Part shown: piece after piece, positions 53,818-63,710 of the stretch
Position numbering within the stretch: the stretch's first letter is position 1
Layout of the letters: each line of letters opens with the position of its first letter
Assembly: GCA_020636405.1 (NCBI GenBank)
Contig: JACJXW010000004.1
Coordinates: 372,001-436,000 of the forward strand
From: Lewinellaceae bacterium
GTDB taxonomy: Bacteria > Bacteroidota > Bacteroidia > Chitinophagales > Saprospiraceae
Reading direction: 5' to 3'
Length of the DNA stretch: 64,000 nucleotides
Program-made: the position numbers and the translations under genes
Notes under the pieces: generated by a model
Told to the model about the DNA's origin: nothing
What the model saw: the letters and a program-made list of their open reading frames with translations, nothing else
The model's database searches: none

Positions 53818-54263
53818 GTTAGGTCAAGAATTTATGCGGCCTTTCTGCCTAAAAATTTGTAATACCCTTTAAAAAAAATTACTTTTGATGCACGACTAAA
53901 AAATCTCAGGAAGAACAGACGGCCTAAAAACTATTGCTATCCTCTTTTTCTTTCACGTCTTTGTTCTTCACGGCATATTGTTTCCCAAAAACTACCAGCG
54001 CTTTAATGCACAAAAAGCACAAGTGGCTTTTATGTCTTGAAGCTTTGCTGTTTATAACTCTTTCGATCCAATAAAAATCAAAGGTGGCGCAAACGACGAC
54101 GCCTCCCGTTGATCTGGTGGGTGAAATTTGTTTTTAATTTTAAGCTGTTCCTGACGACCAAACTAAACGCTGCCGACAGCACAACTTCAATCTGATATTG
54201 ATCGGCCAGCTAATAGCAACTATACCTAATTCTTTATACAATATTTAAGCAAATCGTGATCTT
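53818..54263. other. Intergenic between the two giant genes
   Basis: 446 bp, AT-rich toward the right. No hairpin with a T tract, no TAnnTTTG element with a good spacing, and no gene was recognised. It probably carries the promoter of the 2573-residue protein. Confidence 0.5.
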
Positions 54264-57200
54264 ATGGAAAAAACTTACTTATTTAAAGGATTAGCCCGAT
54301 GTTGGGCTGTCCTATTGGCATTTGGCCTATTCAGCACTCAGCAGCTGAATGCAACCACTTGCCCTGATGCTACTGCAGTAAGCGCTCTGCCTTACAATGC
54401 CGCCTTGGTATGCGGTACGACCAACGACATTACTTCCCTCAATTCCACGAATTGTGGCACGTACACGAATTCGTACTTCAACGGCAACGAGTCCTTATTG
54501 GTATTCACGCCGGGCGCCAACACGGATGTTATGATAAGCTATTCCGGCGGAGGCTGGACACAAATTGCCGTTTATGCCGGCTGCCCTTCTTCCGGAGGCA
54601 CTTGCATAGGAGGTAATGACAGCGGCAGCGCCAGTAGCAATAGCCTTACGGTCTCTCTAACCGGAGGGACGCAGTATTACATCCTGGTCGACACCTGGCC
54701 TACGCCAAACAGCCCCTGCCCGGGTACGATAAGCATCATGCAGCCCCCGCCGCCGCCGCCTAATGACAACTGCATCACGGCTACGGTAGTATCTCTGGGC
54801 AATCCTTTCCCCGGCAGTACAGCTACGGCTACCGACAGCGCCCCCCCTACCTGCGGTAGTGGCGTCGGTGGCGCCGGCGTTTGGTACAGAACGACGGGTA
54901 CGGGCCTGGATATGACGGCTTCCCTCTGCGGCTCGAGCTTTGACACCAGAATCGCCGTTTATACCGGCACCTGTGGCAGCCTGATGTGCCTAGGTGGAGA
55001 TGATGATGCCTGCGACACCGGCAACACACTGGCGTCGGAAATTACCTGGGCATCCACGGCAGGCACCGACTACCTCATTTATGTAAGCGGTTTTTCGGGT
55101 GCTACGGGGGACTATACGCTTACGGTCACTTCCGCTACGCCGCCTACTACTGACATTACCTTGTGTGTCGACCTCTCCTGTTTTACATCGGTGACCGCAC
55201 CCAGTGTAATGGGGCCATTTAATGGTGAGAATGCGGGCGCCAATATGGTCACGGACCCCGATGGCGATGGCGTTTATTGTGCGGTCGTTCCGCTGCCTCC
55301 CGGAGACCAGCAGTTCCGGTTTTTCTTCCAGGAAGAAGGCCAGGAAGCCCTGGACCCCATGGCGCCTTGCGCCGTTCTCAACGGCCCCTTCGTCAACCGT
55401 TCCGTTACGGTGGTTGATGGCATGCCACAAACGGTACAGTACGGCTGGGAAATGTGTGGCCCGAGCTGTGGCTCTGCTCCTACGACGACCGAGGTTACGC
55501 TGTGCGTCGATCTTTCCTGCCTGCCTGCCGCAACCGCTCCGAGTGTATTTGGCCAGTTCAATGGCTGGAACGCCGGCGCTAACATGGTGACTGACCCGGA
55601 TGGCGATGGCATTTTCTGTGCTACCGTCCAAATGACCGCAGGCCCCCAGGAGTATTTGTTTTTCAACCAGGATGAAGGCCCGGAAAGCTTCGACCCCGGA
55701 GACCCCTGCACCGTCACCAATTTTGGGTTCACCAACCGGATCATCAATATTGACGGCTCTGGTACCCCGGTGATGGAAACTTACGGCTGGAATTCCTGTG
55801 ACCAGAATTGTACGCTTCCCGCCGGCGCCAATGTTGAATTTTGCGTCAATATCGGTTGCCTGTCCGGTATTAATAATGTCAACCTGTTCGGCCAATTCAA
55901 CGGCTTCAATCCAGTGGCCAACCCTATGGACGATTCGGATGGCGATGGCGTTTATTGCACTACCGTATTCCTCGGGGCAGGCCCTCAGGAATACCGGTTC
56001 CTGATCAATGGCGGGGATCCCCCCAATGAGGTTGCCGAACCGCTCACTCCCGGATCTTCCTGCACGGTTACCAATTTTGGGTTCACCAACCGGATCATTA
56101 ATGTAGTAGATGGGCAAGACCAGTCCGTCGAGTTTGTCTTCGGCACCTGCTCCTCTGCACTTTCCGACCCCGACATCAGCTTCACGGACATCACCCTCTC
56201 TTGTGTAGGTGATGAGACCGTTACGGTTGACGGCGGAGCTACGCCTGCCGGCGGTGTATACAGCGGACCGGCCGGCCTTACCGATAATGGCGACGGCACA
56301 TTCGATGTAGATTTGTCCCAGCTTGCGGAAGGCGACTACACCATTACTTATACGATTCCGATTGAGCTCGATTGTGAGGTCTCTAAAACAGCAAACCTAA
56401 GAGTAGACAAAGATACCTGGGCGCCGATTATCGTATATCCTTCCCAGGATATCGTTGTAAACCTGGACCCCTGCGACCCAGACCCAGCGGTTGTGTTTTT
56501 TGAAGTCACCGTAACAGACGACTGTGATGGCGAACACTTCCCTGGTTCCAGCGTGGTCCCCGGTTCTGAATATACTGTTACGGCCTCCTCTGGCGGCAAC
56601 CCTACTACAGTATTTTCGATCGGTGGCGACCGCTTCATGGGCGTTTTCAGCCCGGGTATGTACCAGATCGTTATCTCTGCGGAAGATGCCGCCGGCAACT
56701 TCCGGGATGAGGACTTCTTTGTGATCGTTTCGCAAGACGACGCACCTCCGACCAACCTGCTATGTAACACCAACGTTAACGCTACGCTGAACGGCGACTG
56801 CCAGCGCTTCATTACCGCCGATATGGTATTGGAAGGCGATTTCGGTTGCGCCAATGAGTCGGACTTCCGCGTGAACATCGTCAACGACGACGACCCGACC
56901 AACGGCAACATCCTCGACGGCTGCGGCCAGTTCATCTACGAGGTGACCTACGTCGGCCCCTCCCTGACCGGTACGCCGCAGGGTGGCGCTCAGACGACGG
57001 TGACCGTCAACGGCTTTACCGGCGCATTCGCTGAGGCCAACTGGACGAAGCAGGAGGACGCTACCGGCGTTACTTCTGACGTTACCTTCACTTCTTCCAC
57101 ACTGACGATAGAGAGTTATGATGCCTCGGCTACCGGCGCTACAATCGCAATTCCTGCCGATGGGGACTTAAGTTTCGATTGGCAGTATCTGCTGGGCGAT

Positions 57201-60200
57201 TATAGCTCTTCAGGTTTCATCTATGACGAATTCTTCGTTACGATAGTATTGGTCTCTAATGGATCGATGACTACCCTGGCTGAAGTATCTGGCACTACGA
57301 GCCCTCCGGGCCCGGTACCTGCTCCTTTTACCGGCACGGTCGATGTGTCTGTTTCAGCCGGTGACGTCCTGGCCATCATTATTAATGATGATGCGGTTTC
57401 GCCGATCATTACCCCTCAGGTATCTAATGTGGCCACTATCAGCAACTTCACCTTCTCCACCGTTGGCGACGCCGACCCGAACGCACCGAGCTTCCCGTTC
57501 TTCAACTTTGAAGACTGCTGGGGCTACATCACCGGCGAAGACAAGGCAGCACCTGACCTGGACTGCCCGTCGAACACTTCTACCGGCGCAACAGTCTTTG
57601 ACTGCTACACCACCACCGGTACGCTGGAAGCGGGCGACCTTCAAATGGACCCGACGAACTTCTCTTGCTTCCTCGATGGAGGCGGCACGACGTCGAGCAT
57701 CGATGCAGGCCAGCACTACTACGACCTGATCCCGTTCCAGGTAGACCGCACGGACTACTATACTATCCTGGTATCTGACGACTTTGGCTCTACGATTGAC
57801 GAGAGCGCCATTGCGATCTTCGCCGGCGGCTACTCTCCGTCGAACCCCTGCGAGAACATCATCGCGTTCACGGATGAGCCGATCGACGACGTTGTTCCGC
57901 CGCTGGCCAACGACGAGCCGTTCCTTCGCCTGAGCCTTCCGCTGATCGCCGGGCAGACGTACTACCTGTGGATTACGTCTGACGACGATATTGCCGGCCC
58001 TGCCGGTTCTGGCGATTACACGGTAGATATCTGCCCCGACGGCGACGGCCGGGTAGGCCTGTTCCAGTCCTCTACGGTACTGAACCCGCTGACGTGGGAG
58101 CCGATGGTGATCACCAACAACCAGCTGTGGCCGCGCCGCGACGTAGCCGCTACGCTGGACCTGTACTGCGGTGACTTTGACCTGATCTTCAACAACCCTG
58201 CCAGCCTGGCCATCACGGGCGCTGCTACTGCAACGGACAACTGTGATGACAACGTGAGCATCAGCTTTGTTGACACCTATACTTCCGCCGGCGACTGTGC
58301 GCCGATCATCATCACGCGTACATTCACGGCTGTTGACGACAAAGGCAACACGAGCACGTGCACGCAAACGATCACGCTGAACCGCCCGGACGACCTGGAC
58401 GTAGAGTTCCCTGCACGTACGGTTCCGATCGAGTGCGACGAGCAGTTCGCTACGCTGCCCAACGGCAACCCGCACCCGAGCGTATCGGGCTACCCGTTCA
58501 TCGTAACGGTAAGCGGTATTTTTGACCTTGCCGACGACTACTGCAACATCGGCGCGAGCTTTGTAGACCGCGCCCCGGTTAACGTCTGTGCCGGCGCGTT
58601 CAAGTTCGTGCGCGACTGGACGGTGATCGACTGGTGCGACGGTGACAACATCGCCGTTGACGCACAGGTGATCAAAGTAGGGGACTACACTGCCCCGGCA
58701 GTTACCTGCCCTGCCCAGACGGTATACTCGACCAGCCCGTTCTCCTGCACCGGCAGCTTCTCTGTGCCGCTGCCGACGGTAACGGACAACTGCTCTGAGT
58801 ACGAAGTACACACGGAGATCGTAACAGAAGTAGAAGTAGAAGTAACGAACCAGTACGGCATCGTTACCGGCACGCGCACGGATACGGTAGTTGTCCGCGT
58901 AATTGCGTGGAACGCCCCGACGCGCCTGGTAAGCGGCATCCCTGCCGGCAACCACTACTTCCGCTATACGGTAGAGGACGACTGCGGCAATACGACGGTT
59001 AAATACTGCCCGTTCACGGTAGCGGACCTGATCGAGCCGACGGCTTCTTGTGACGACAACCTGCATGTATCCATCGGCGGTGGCGATGCCAGCTACGTAG
59101 GGCCTCTGGCCAACGTACGCACGCGGATCTACGCTACGGACATCAATGAAGGTTCGAACGACAACTGTGCCATCGACCGGATCGAAGTGCGCCGTAACAA
59201 GTTCAACATCCTGACTTACGACTGCGGCAGCGGCTTCTCCAACTGGGGCCCGTATGTAGACTTCTTCTGCTGTGACGTAGGCGAAACGATCACGATCGAG
59301 ATGCGCGTCATCGACAAGGCCGGCAACATCAACACCTGCTGGCTGGACATCGTACCGGAAGAGAAGGCCCGCCCGTACTGCTACGCGCCGGCTCCGAGAA
59401 GCGTTGCCTGCGATGCACTGCCCTACAGCTTTGACCCGCTGGATACGCTTCAGCTGCAGCAGCTGTTCGGCGATGCTACCTCTGAGGACAACTGCGGTTC
59501 TTACGAGCGCGAACTGCCGCCGGTACCGGACCTGGAGTGTGGCTCCGGCACGGTTATCCGCCGCTTCCGCGCCATCGACGTGAACGGCAACGAGAGCGTG
59601 AACTTCTGCCAGCAGGTGATCACGATCACGGAGGTACACAACTTTGAGATCAAGTTCCCGGCGGATGCTGAGGCCGTATGCGGCGTAGCAGACCCGGATA
59701 GCGTAATTTACGAAGAGATCGGCTGCGACCTGTTGGCCGTGAACCATACCGACGAGTTCTTCTCCGCCTCCGGAGACGAGTGCTACAAGATCTTCCGCAA
59801 GTGGAAGGTGATCAACTGGTGCCAGTATGACGGGCAGGATGACCAGCCGCTGGTTATCGGCCGCGATGAGGACTGCGACGGCGCCCCTGGCGACGAAGCA
59901 GTATGGGTACTGCACCGCCCGGGCGGGTTTAACTACATCGACCGCGATGACGACGAGACCGAGCCGAACAACGTACCGCTGGCCTTCCAGAACATCTGCA
60001 ACGGCATCGATGACTTCTGGCGCAAGGTGGACTACGATGGCGGTTACTACCAGTACACTCAGATCATCAAGGTATACGACGACATCGACCCGGAGATCAG
60101 CTCCACGCCTGAGGACTTCTGCTCTTACGACAACGTAACGTGCACCGGCCTGGTGAACCTGGACTTCCAGATCGACGAGAACTGTACTCCGGACGACCTG

Positions 60201-61985
60201 ACGATCAAGGTATTCCTGGATGCCGGCGCTGACGGCACGATCGACTTCAACCTTCAGGACCTGACGGATGGAGCGTTTGACGACTTCACGCTGACGGGCA
60301 CCTATCCGGACTATACGCTGAGCGGGCGCTTCCCGATCGGCTGCCACGCCTTCGAAGTACACGTAGAAGATGGCTGCGGCAACGTGAACAGCGAGCTGCT
60401 GGACTTCTGTGTGGTAGACTGCAAGGCGCCGTCGCCGGTATGCATCAACGGCCTGGCTATCGAGCTGATGCCGGTAGACCTGAATGGGGACGATGTACCG
60501 GATGAAGGCCGCATGGCGATCTGGGCGAGCGACTTTGTAGTATCGCCGATGGGCGACTGCACGGGCCCTGTGAAGTACTCGATCAACCGCGCGGGCGATG
60601 CGCCGAACGTAGACTCTACGGGCATCGTACTGACGTGCGCCGACACGGGCACGCTGGTGGTTGAGATCTGGGCATACGACGGAGCTGGCAACAGCGACTT
60701 CTGCGAGACCTACATCCTGGTACAGGACAACATGAACCTGTGCGGCCCTGGCCCGCTGACGGTAGGGGCTTCGGGTGCGATCAACACCGAGGAAGACATG
60801 GCAGTGCAGAATGTAGAGGTGAGCCTGTCCGGACAGACAAGCATGACGATGGCCACGGCAGCGGATGGCGAATACGAGTTTGCCGGCCTGCAGGAAGGCT
60901 ATGACTATACGGTTACGCCGCAGTTGAACTCGAACTACCTCAACGGGGTATCGACGTTCGACCTGGTACTGATCAGCAAGCACATCCTGGGCGTGCAGCC
61001 GCTGGGCAGCCCGTACAAGATGATCGCCGCCGACGTGAACAACAGCAAGTCGATCACGACGCTTGACCTGATCCAGCTGCGCAAGCTGATCCTGTCGATC
61101 GACACGGAGTTCGGCAACAACACGAGCTGGCGCTTTGTGGAAGCTGCCTACCAGTTCCCGAATGCATCGAACCCATGGTTTGAGGAGTTCCCCGAAGTGG
61201 TGAACATCAACAACCTTCCGGGCACGGGCATCAACGGAGCGGACTTTGTGGCTGTGAAGATTGGCGATGTGAACGGCGATGCGGAGGCCAACGCCCTGAT
61301 GGGTGTTAGTGGCCGTACGTTTGCCGGCACGTTTGCCCTGAATGTAGAAGAAGCTGAGGTGAAGGCCGGCGGTGAGTACACTGTAGCGTTCACGGCAGCG
61401 GACGTTGCTTCCATCGAAGGCTACCAGGCCACGCTGGTGTTCGACAACAGCGCCCTGGAACTGGTAGACATTATCAGTGGAGTAGCTACCGAAGAGAACT
61501 TCGGCCTGGCGTACGCCAGCGAAGGGCTCATCACCACGAGCTGGAACGGCAAGGCAGCGGACAACAGCGTGATGTTCAGCCTGGTATTCCGCGCTAAGGC
61601 GGATGCACAGCTGAGCGAATTGCTGAGCGCCAGCTCCCGGGTCACGAAGGCGGAAGCCTACCGCACCAATGGAGACTACCAGGGCGTAGCGGTAACGTTC
61701 TCGGGCAAGGCTGCCACGGCAGCGAGCTTCGAGCTGTACCAGAACACGCCGAACCCGTTCAAGGGTGAGACGCTGGTGGGCTTCAACCTGCCGGTTGACG
61801 ACACGGTAACGCTGACGGTAAGCGACGTAACGGGCAGAGTACTGAAGCTGGTCCGCGTGGACGGCGTTAAGGGTTACAACAACGTAGTGTTGAACTCTAA
61901 CGACCTGCCGGCGGCCGGAGTACTGTACTACACCGTTGAGACGTCTGAATACACTGCTACCAAGAAGATGATTATCATCGAATAA
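54264..61985 (+). CDS. Giant T9SS type A protein with dockerin- and cohesin-like parts
   Basis: A 2573-residue secreted protein. Signal-type start MEKTYLFKGLARCWAVLLAF. Two PPC-like domains (residues 35-290; GGTQYYILVDTWPTP, AGTDYLIYVSGFSG). Three CBM20/48-like units at about 295, 409 and 519 (LFGQFNGFNPV, TDPDGDGIFC). A long series of HYR/Ig-like domains with many Cys follows to about 2170. A carboxypeptidase-regulatory-like domain then leads into a dockerin-like part near 2250-2340 (AADVNNSKSITTLDLIQLRK, VKIGDVNGDAEAN). A cohesin-like domain spans about 2360-2490 (GYQATLVFDNSALELVD). The T9SS tail is ELYQNTPNPFKGETLVGFNL. The codons TTA, CTA and TCA are nearly absent in the C-terminal half, pointing to strong expression. 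Confidence 0.92.
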   Translation: MEKTYLFKGLARCWAVLLAFGLFSTQQLNATTCPDATAVSALPYNAALVCGTTNDITSLNSTNCGTYTNSYFNGNESLLVFTPGANTDVMISYSGGGWTQIAVYAGCPSSGGTCIGGNDSGSASSNSLTVSLTGGTQYYILVDTWPTPNSPCPGTISIMQPPPPPPNDNCITATVVSLGNPFPGSTATATDSAPPTCGSGVGGAGVWYRTTGTGLDMTASLCGSSFDTRIAVYTGTCGSLMCLGGDDDACDTGNTLASEITWASTAGTDYLIYVSGFSGATGDYTLTVTSATPPTTDITLCVDLSCFTSVTAPSVMGPFNGENAGANMVTDPDGDGVYCAVVPLPPGDQQFRFFFQEEGQEALDPMAPCAVLNGPFVNRSVTVVDGMPQTVQYGWEMCGPSCGSAPTTTEVTLCVDLSCLPAATAPSVFGQFNGWNAGANMVTDPDGDGIFCATVQMTAGPQEYLFFNQDEGPESFDPGDPCTVTNFGFTNRIINIDGSGTPVMETYGWNSCDQNCTLPAGANVEFCVNIGCLSGINNVNLFGQFNGFNPVANPMDDSDGDGVYCTTVFLGAGPQEYRFLINGGDPPNEVAEPLTPGSSCTVTNFGFTNRIINVVDGQDQSVEFVFGTCSSALSDPDISFTDITLSCVGDETVTVDGGATPAGGVYSGPAGLTDNGDGTFDVDLSQLAEGDYTITYTIPIELDCEVSKTANLRVDKDTWAPIIVYPSQDIVVNLDPCDPDPAVVFFEVTVTDDCDGEHFPGSSVVPGSEYTVTASSGGNPTTVFSIGGDRFMGVFSPGMYQIVISAEDAAGNFRDEDFFVIVSQDDAPPTNLLCNTNVNATLNGDCQRFITADMVLEGDFGCANESDFRVNIVNDDDPTNGNILDGCGQFIYEVTYVGPSLTGTPQGGAQTTVTVNGFTGAFAEANWTKQEDATGVTSDVTFTSSTLTIESYDASATGATIAIPADGDLSFDWQYLLGDYSSSGFIYDEFFVTIVLVSNGSMTTLAEVSGTTSPPGPVPAPFTGTVDVSVSAGDVLAIIINDDAVSPIITPQVSNVATISNFTFSTVGDADPNAPSFPFFNFEDCWGYITGEDKAAPDLDCPSNTSTGATVFDCYTTTGTLEAGDLQMDPTNFSCFLDGGGTTSSIDAGQHYYDLIPFQVDRTDYYTILVSDDFGSTIDESAIAIFAGGYSPSNPCENIIAFTDEPIDDVVPPLANDEPFLRLSLPLIAGQTYYLWITSDDDIAGPAGSGDYTVDICPDGDGRVGLFQSSTVLNPLTWEPMVITNNQLWPRRDVAATLDLYCGDFDLIFNNPASLAITGAATATDNCDDNVSISFVDTYTSAGDCAPIIITRTFTAVDDKGNTSTCTQTITLNRPDDLDVEFPARTVPIECDEQFATLPNGNPHPSVSGYPFIVTVSGIFDLADDYCNIGASFVDRAPVNVCAGAFKFVRDWTVIDWCDGDNIAVDAQVIKVGDYTAPAVTCPAQTVYSTSPFSCTGSFSVPLPTVTDNCSEYEVHTEIVTEVEVEVTNQYGIVTGTRTDTVVVRVIAWNAPTRLVSGIPAGNHYFRYTVEDDCGNTTVKYCPFTVADLIEPTASCDDNLHVSIGGGDASYVGPLANVRTRIYATDINEGSNDNCAIDRIEVRRNKFNILTYDCGSGFSNWGPYVDFFCCDVGETITIEMRVIDKAGNINTCWLDIVPEEKARPYCYAPAPRSVACDALPYSFDPLDTLQLQQLFGDATSEDNCGSYERELPPVPDLECGSGTVIRRFRAIDVNGNESVNFCQQVITITEVHNFEIKFPADAEAVCGVADPDSVIYEEIGCDLLAVNHTDEFFSASGDECYKIFRKWKVINWCQYDGQDDQPLVIGRDEDCDGAPGDEAVWVLHRPGGFNYIDRDDDETEPNNVPLAFQNICNGIDDFWRKVDYDGGYYQYTQIIKVYDDIDPEISSTPEDFCSYDNVTCTGLVNLDFQIDENCTPDDLTIKVFLDAGADGTIDFNLQDLTDGAFDDFTLTGTYPDYTLSGRFPIGCHAFEVHVEDGCGNVNSELLDFCVVDCKAPSPVCINGLAIELMPVDLNGDDVPDEGRMAIWASDFVVSPMGDCTGPVKYSINRAGDAPNVDSTGIVLTCADTGTLVVEIWAYDGAGNSDFCETYILVQDNMNLCGPGPLTVGASGAINTEEDMAVQNVEVSLSGQTSMTMATAADGEYEFAGLQEGYDYTVTPQLNSNYLNGVSTFDLVLISKHILGVQPLGSPYKMIAADVNNSKSITTLDLIQLRKLILSIDTEFGNNTSWRFVEAAYQFPNASNPWFEEFPEVVNINNLPGTGINGADFVAVKIGDVNGDAEANALMGVSGRTFAGTFALNVEEAEVKAGGEYTVAFTAADVASIEGYQATLVFDNSALELVDIISGVATEENFGLAYASEGLITTSWNGKAADNSVMFSLVFRAKADAQLSELLSASSRVTKAEAYRTNGDYQGVAVTFSGKAATAASFELYQNTPNPFKGETLVGFNLPVDDTVTLTVSDVTGRVLKLVRVDGVKGYNNVVLNSNDLPAAGVLYYTVETSEYTATKKMIIIE

Positions 61986-62010
61986 TCAGCTTCCGATAGC
62001 GGAATAGAAT

Positions 62011-62050
62011 AAAAGGCTGGGCAGCCCTTCGGGGTTGCCCAGCCTTTTTA
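62011..62050 (+). terminator. Rho-independent terminator of the 2573-residue protein gene
   Basis: Stem AAAGGCTGGGCA / TGCCCAGCCTTT with an inner loop and a TTTTTA tail, about 26 nt after the stop. Confidence 0.93.
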
Positions 62051-62158
62051 CTTTCAAGGAACTTGGGGAAAATTACGATTACAGCAAACTATAAATGGGG
62101 ATAACAAAAACGTCCCTTTCAACGCTTATGGGCGGAGCCAAATTCCTCATTTTTGTTA

Positions 62159-62673
62159 CTATTTCAGCCCTTTATCGTTCCGGAAAACCTGTTTTGGGAA
62201 AGCCCGCCTCAGCGCACTTTTGATATCGTCCGGCAATTGATTACTGCCGAGCCAGATCTTTTCCAAAGGAAGGCTGCAAAAGGAATCAGGCAGGCTCCGC
62301 AATTCCGGTTCGAAGAGGGATAAGTGCTGAAGGTGCTGCAGTTTTCCGATACCAGTAGGCAAGGCAGGGAGCTGGTTGTTGTTCAGGCAGAGAGACTCCA
62401 TGTTTTGGAAAAGTTCAATACCCGTCAGGTCCGGGTTTCGGAAACCGCTGATGGAAATGGATGTTGGCCACAATGGCTGTGGCTTTCGGATAATGCCGGG
62501 AGGGCAGTCCGCCACCCGACGGCGGTGTGTACTACGGAAAACGAGTGCCCGCAGGGAAGTAGAGGCAAAAGTACTATTTCATCTGTTTCGAAAGGGCCAT
62601 CGAGGTACACCCGGCAGGGTTCCTCTATACCGAGTTGGCGCAAGACATCCCAGTATGCACGCAATTTATCCAT
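62159..62673 (-). pseudogene. Leucine-rich repeat protein gene, apparently frameshifted
   Basis: The ATG at 62673 opens MDKLRAYWDVLRQLGIEEPC and RVYLDGPFETDEIVLLPLLP in one frame, which runs out at 62425. The other frame, open from about 62515 to the stop at 62159, encodes LRR units: LTGIELFQNMESLCLNNNQL, PALPTGIGKLQHLQHLSLF, LRSLPDSFCSLPLEKIWLGS. The two pieces overlap by about 90 bp and together look like one protein of about 170 residues with a shift near 62515-62560. Two separate genes are possible but less likely. Function unknown; LRRs usually bind proteins. Confidence 0.55.
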
Positions 62674-62838
62674 ACAATTCTTCCCGATTTTTTATCAGTC
62701 CGGTTGATCTTTTCCTCATTAGGCGCTTCGCCCTTATCTGATTCACTATACTTCCGGGAAGACTTTCTTCAGGGCAATACACCAGGCCGGCAAGCCTGTC
62801 CCTATTTGGCGCAGTCAGACATCGCACATCAAACTTCC

Positions 62839-62934
62839 TCAATCCTTGCCCGGTTTCTTTTTTCTGGAAAGAAAGAATTTGAAGAAATTGATAATAGCCT
62901 CGACGATTTTTCCGAATGCAGACTTATCACTCAT
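62839..62934 (-). CDS. Possible 31-residue peptide downstream of the sigma factor
   Basis: An ATG at 62934, 27 nt after the sigma-factor stop on the same strand, opens a frame of 31 codons. The front (MSDKSAFGKIVEAIINFFKF) is hydrophobic/amphipathic and the end (FLSRKKKPGKD) is basic. The leader before the ATG is A-rich, as usual in Bacteroidota. It could be a small membrane peptide co-expressed with the sigma factor. The call rests only on position and composition. Confidence 0.4.
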   Translation of the reverse strand: MSDKSAFGKIVEAIINFFKFFLSRKKKPGKD

Positions 62935-62961
62935 AGTTTTCGATTTGTGTAAAAGTAATTC

Positions 62962-63573
62962 TTATTGATCATAAAACCATGACAAGCTTTCTGCAGCACG
63001 ATCGTCAGTAGTGAACAGTTCTTTTCGCAATTTCTGGACTTTGGCCTTTGCCCTTTTAATTCTCATCTTAACGGCGCTTTCCGATAGTTGCAGGGCGTCA
63101 GCAATTTCCGGGATACGTCTGTTTTCCTGATATTTCAAGATGAGGATGTTCTTGTCATTCGGGTTCAGCAGTTCCAGCACCTGGCCCAGTTGAGCCATTT
63201 TCTTTTTCACGAGCCATGGGTCGGGGACTTCTTCGGTGGTTATGGGCTGTATAGTTAGCTCTTCCAGTGGCCGGTTCGTGGCGTTCTTTTTATTCCGAAG
63301 GTAGTCGATACAGCTGTTATAGGTGATGGAATAGATCCAGGTTGAGAATTTGGATTCTCTCCTGAATTCCGAGAATTTGAGGAAGATCTTTATGAATATC
63401 TCCTGAGAGACATCTTCTGCTGCGGTTTCTTCTTTGAGTATTGCCAGGCACTTATTGTATACTACCCCGGCGAATTGCTGGTAGACGCTGTTGAAATTCA
63501 AGGTGTTCTGGGTAACCTTGCCGGCAGTTATCCGTTCTGTTCTTCTCGTACTGACAAATGTTGGGTGTACCAT
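62962..63573 (-). CDS. ECF-type RNA polymerase sigma-70 factor
   Basis: A 203-residue sigma factor. The sigma-2 region is visible as FAGVVYNKCLAILKEETAAE, DVSQEIFIKIFLKFSEFR and STWIYSITYNSCIDYLR. The sigma-4 HTH is LNPNDKNILILKYQENRRIP, EIADALQLSESAVKMRIKRA. ATG 63573 (MVHPTFVSTRR) is preferred over the ATG at 63648, which adds an unlikely 25 residues. No FecR-like anti-sigma gene follows; instead there is a short amphipathic peptide frame. Its targets are unknown. Confidence 0.92.
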   Translation of the reverse strand: MVHPTFVSTRRTERITAGKVTQNTLNFNSVYQQFAGVVYNKCLAILKEETAAEDVSQEIFIKIFLKFSEFRRESKFSTWIYSITYNSCIDYLRNKKNATNRPLEELTIQPITTEEVPDPWLVKKKMAQLGQVLELLNPNDKNILILKYQENRRIPEIADALQLSESAVKMRIKRAKAKVQKLRKELFTTDDRAAESLSWFYDQ

Positions 63574-63710
63574 ACTCCTGGGTTTATTAAAAGGGATAAT
63601 GTAGACAGGACAAAGATGCAGGCCCCAGGAGAACGATGCGTGCACCAATGTTGCAAAATGGTGGATTATTGTTGCCTGTCAGGAGAGAAACGGTAACATG
63701 CCCTTCGAGC

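Noticed and set aside
57354..60983. 1209-codon antisense frame inside the 2573-residue gene
   Set aside because: Explained by avoidance of TTA/CTA/TCA in the sense gene; the product is rich in V, R and A with no recognisable fold.
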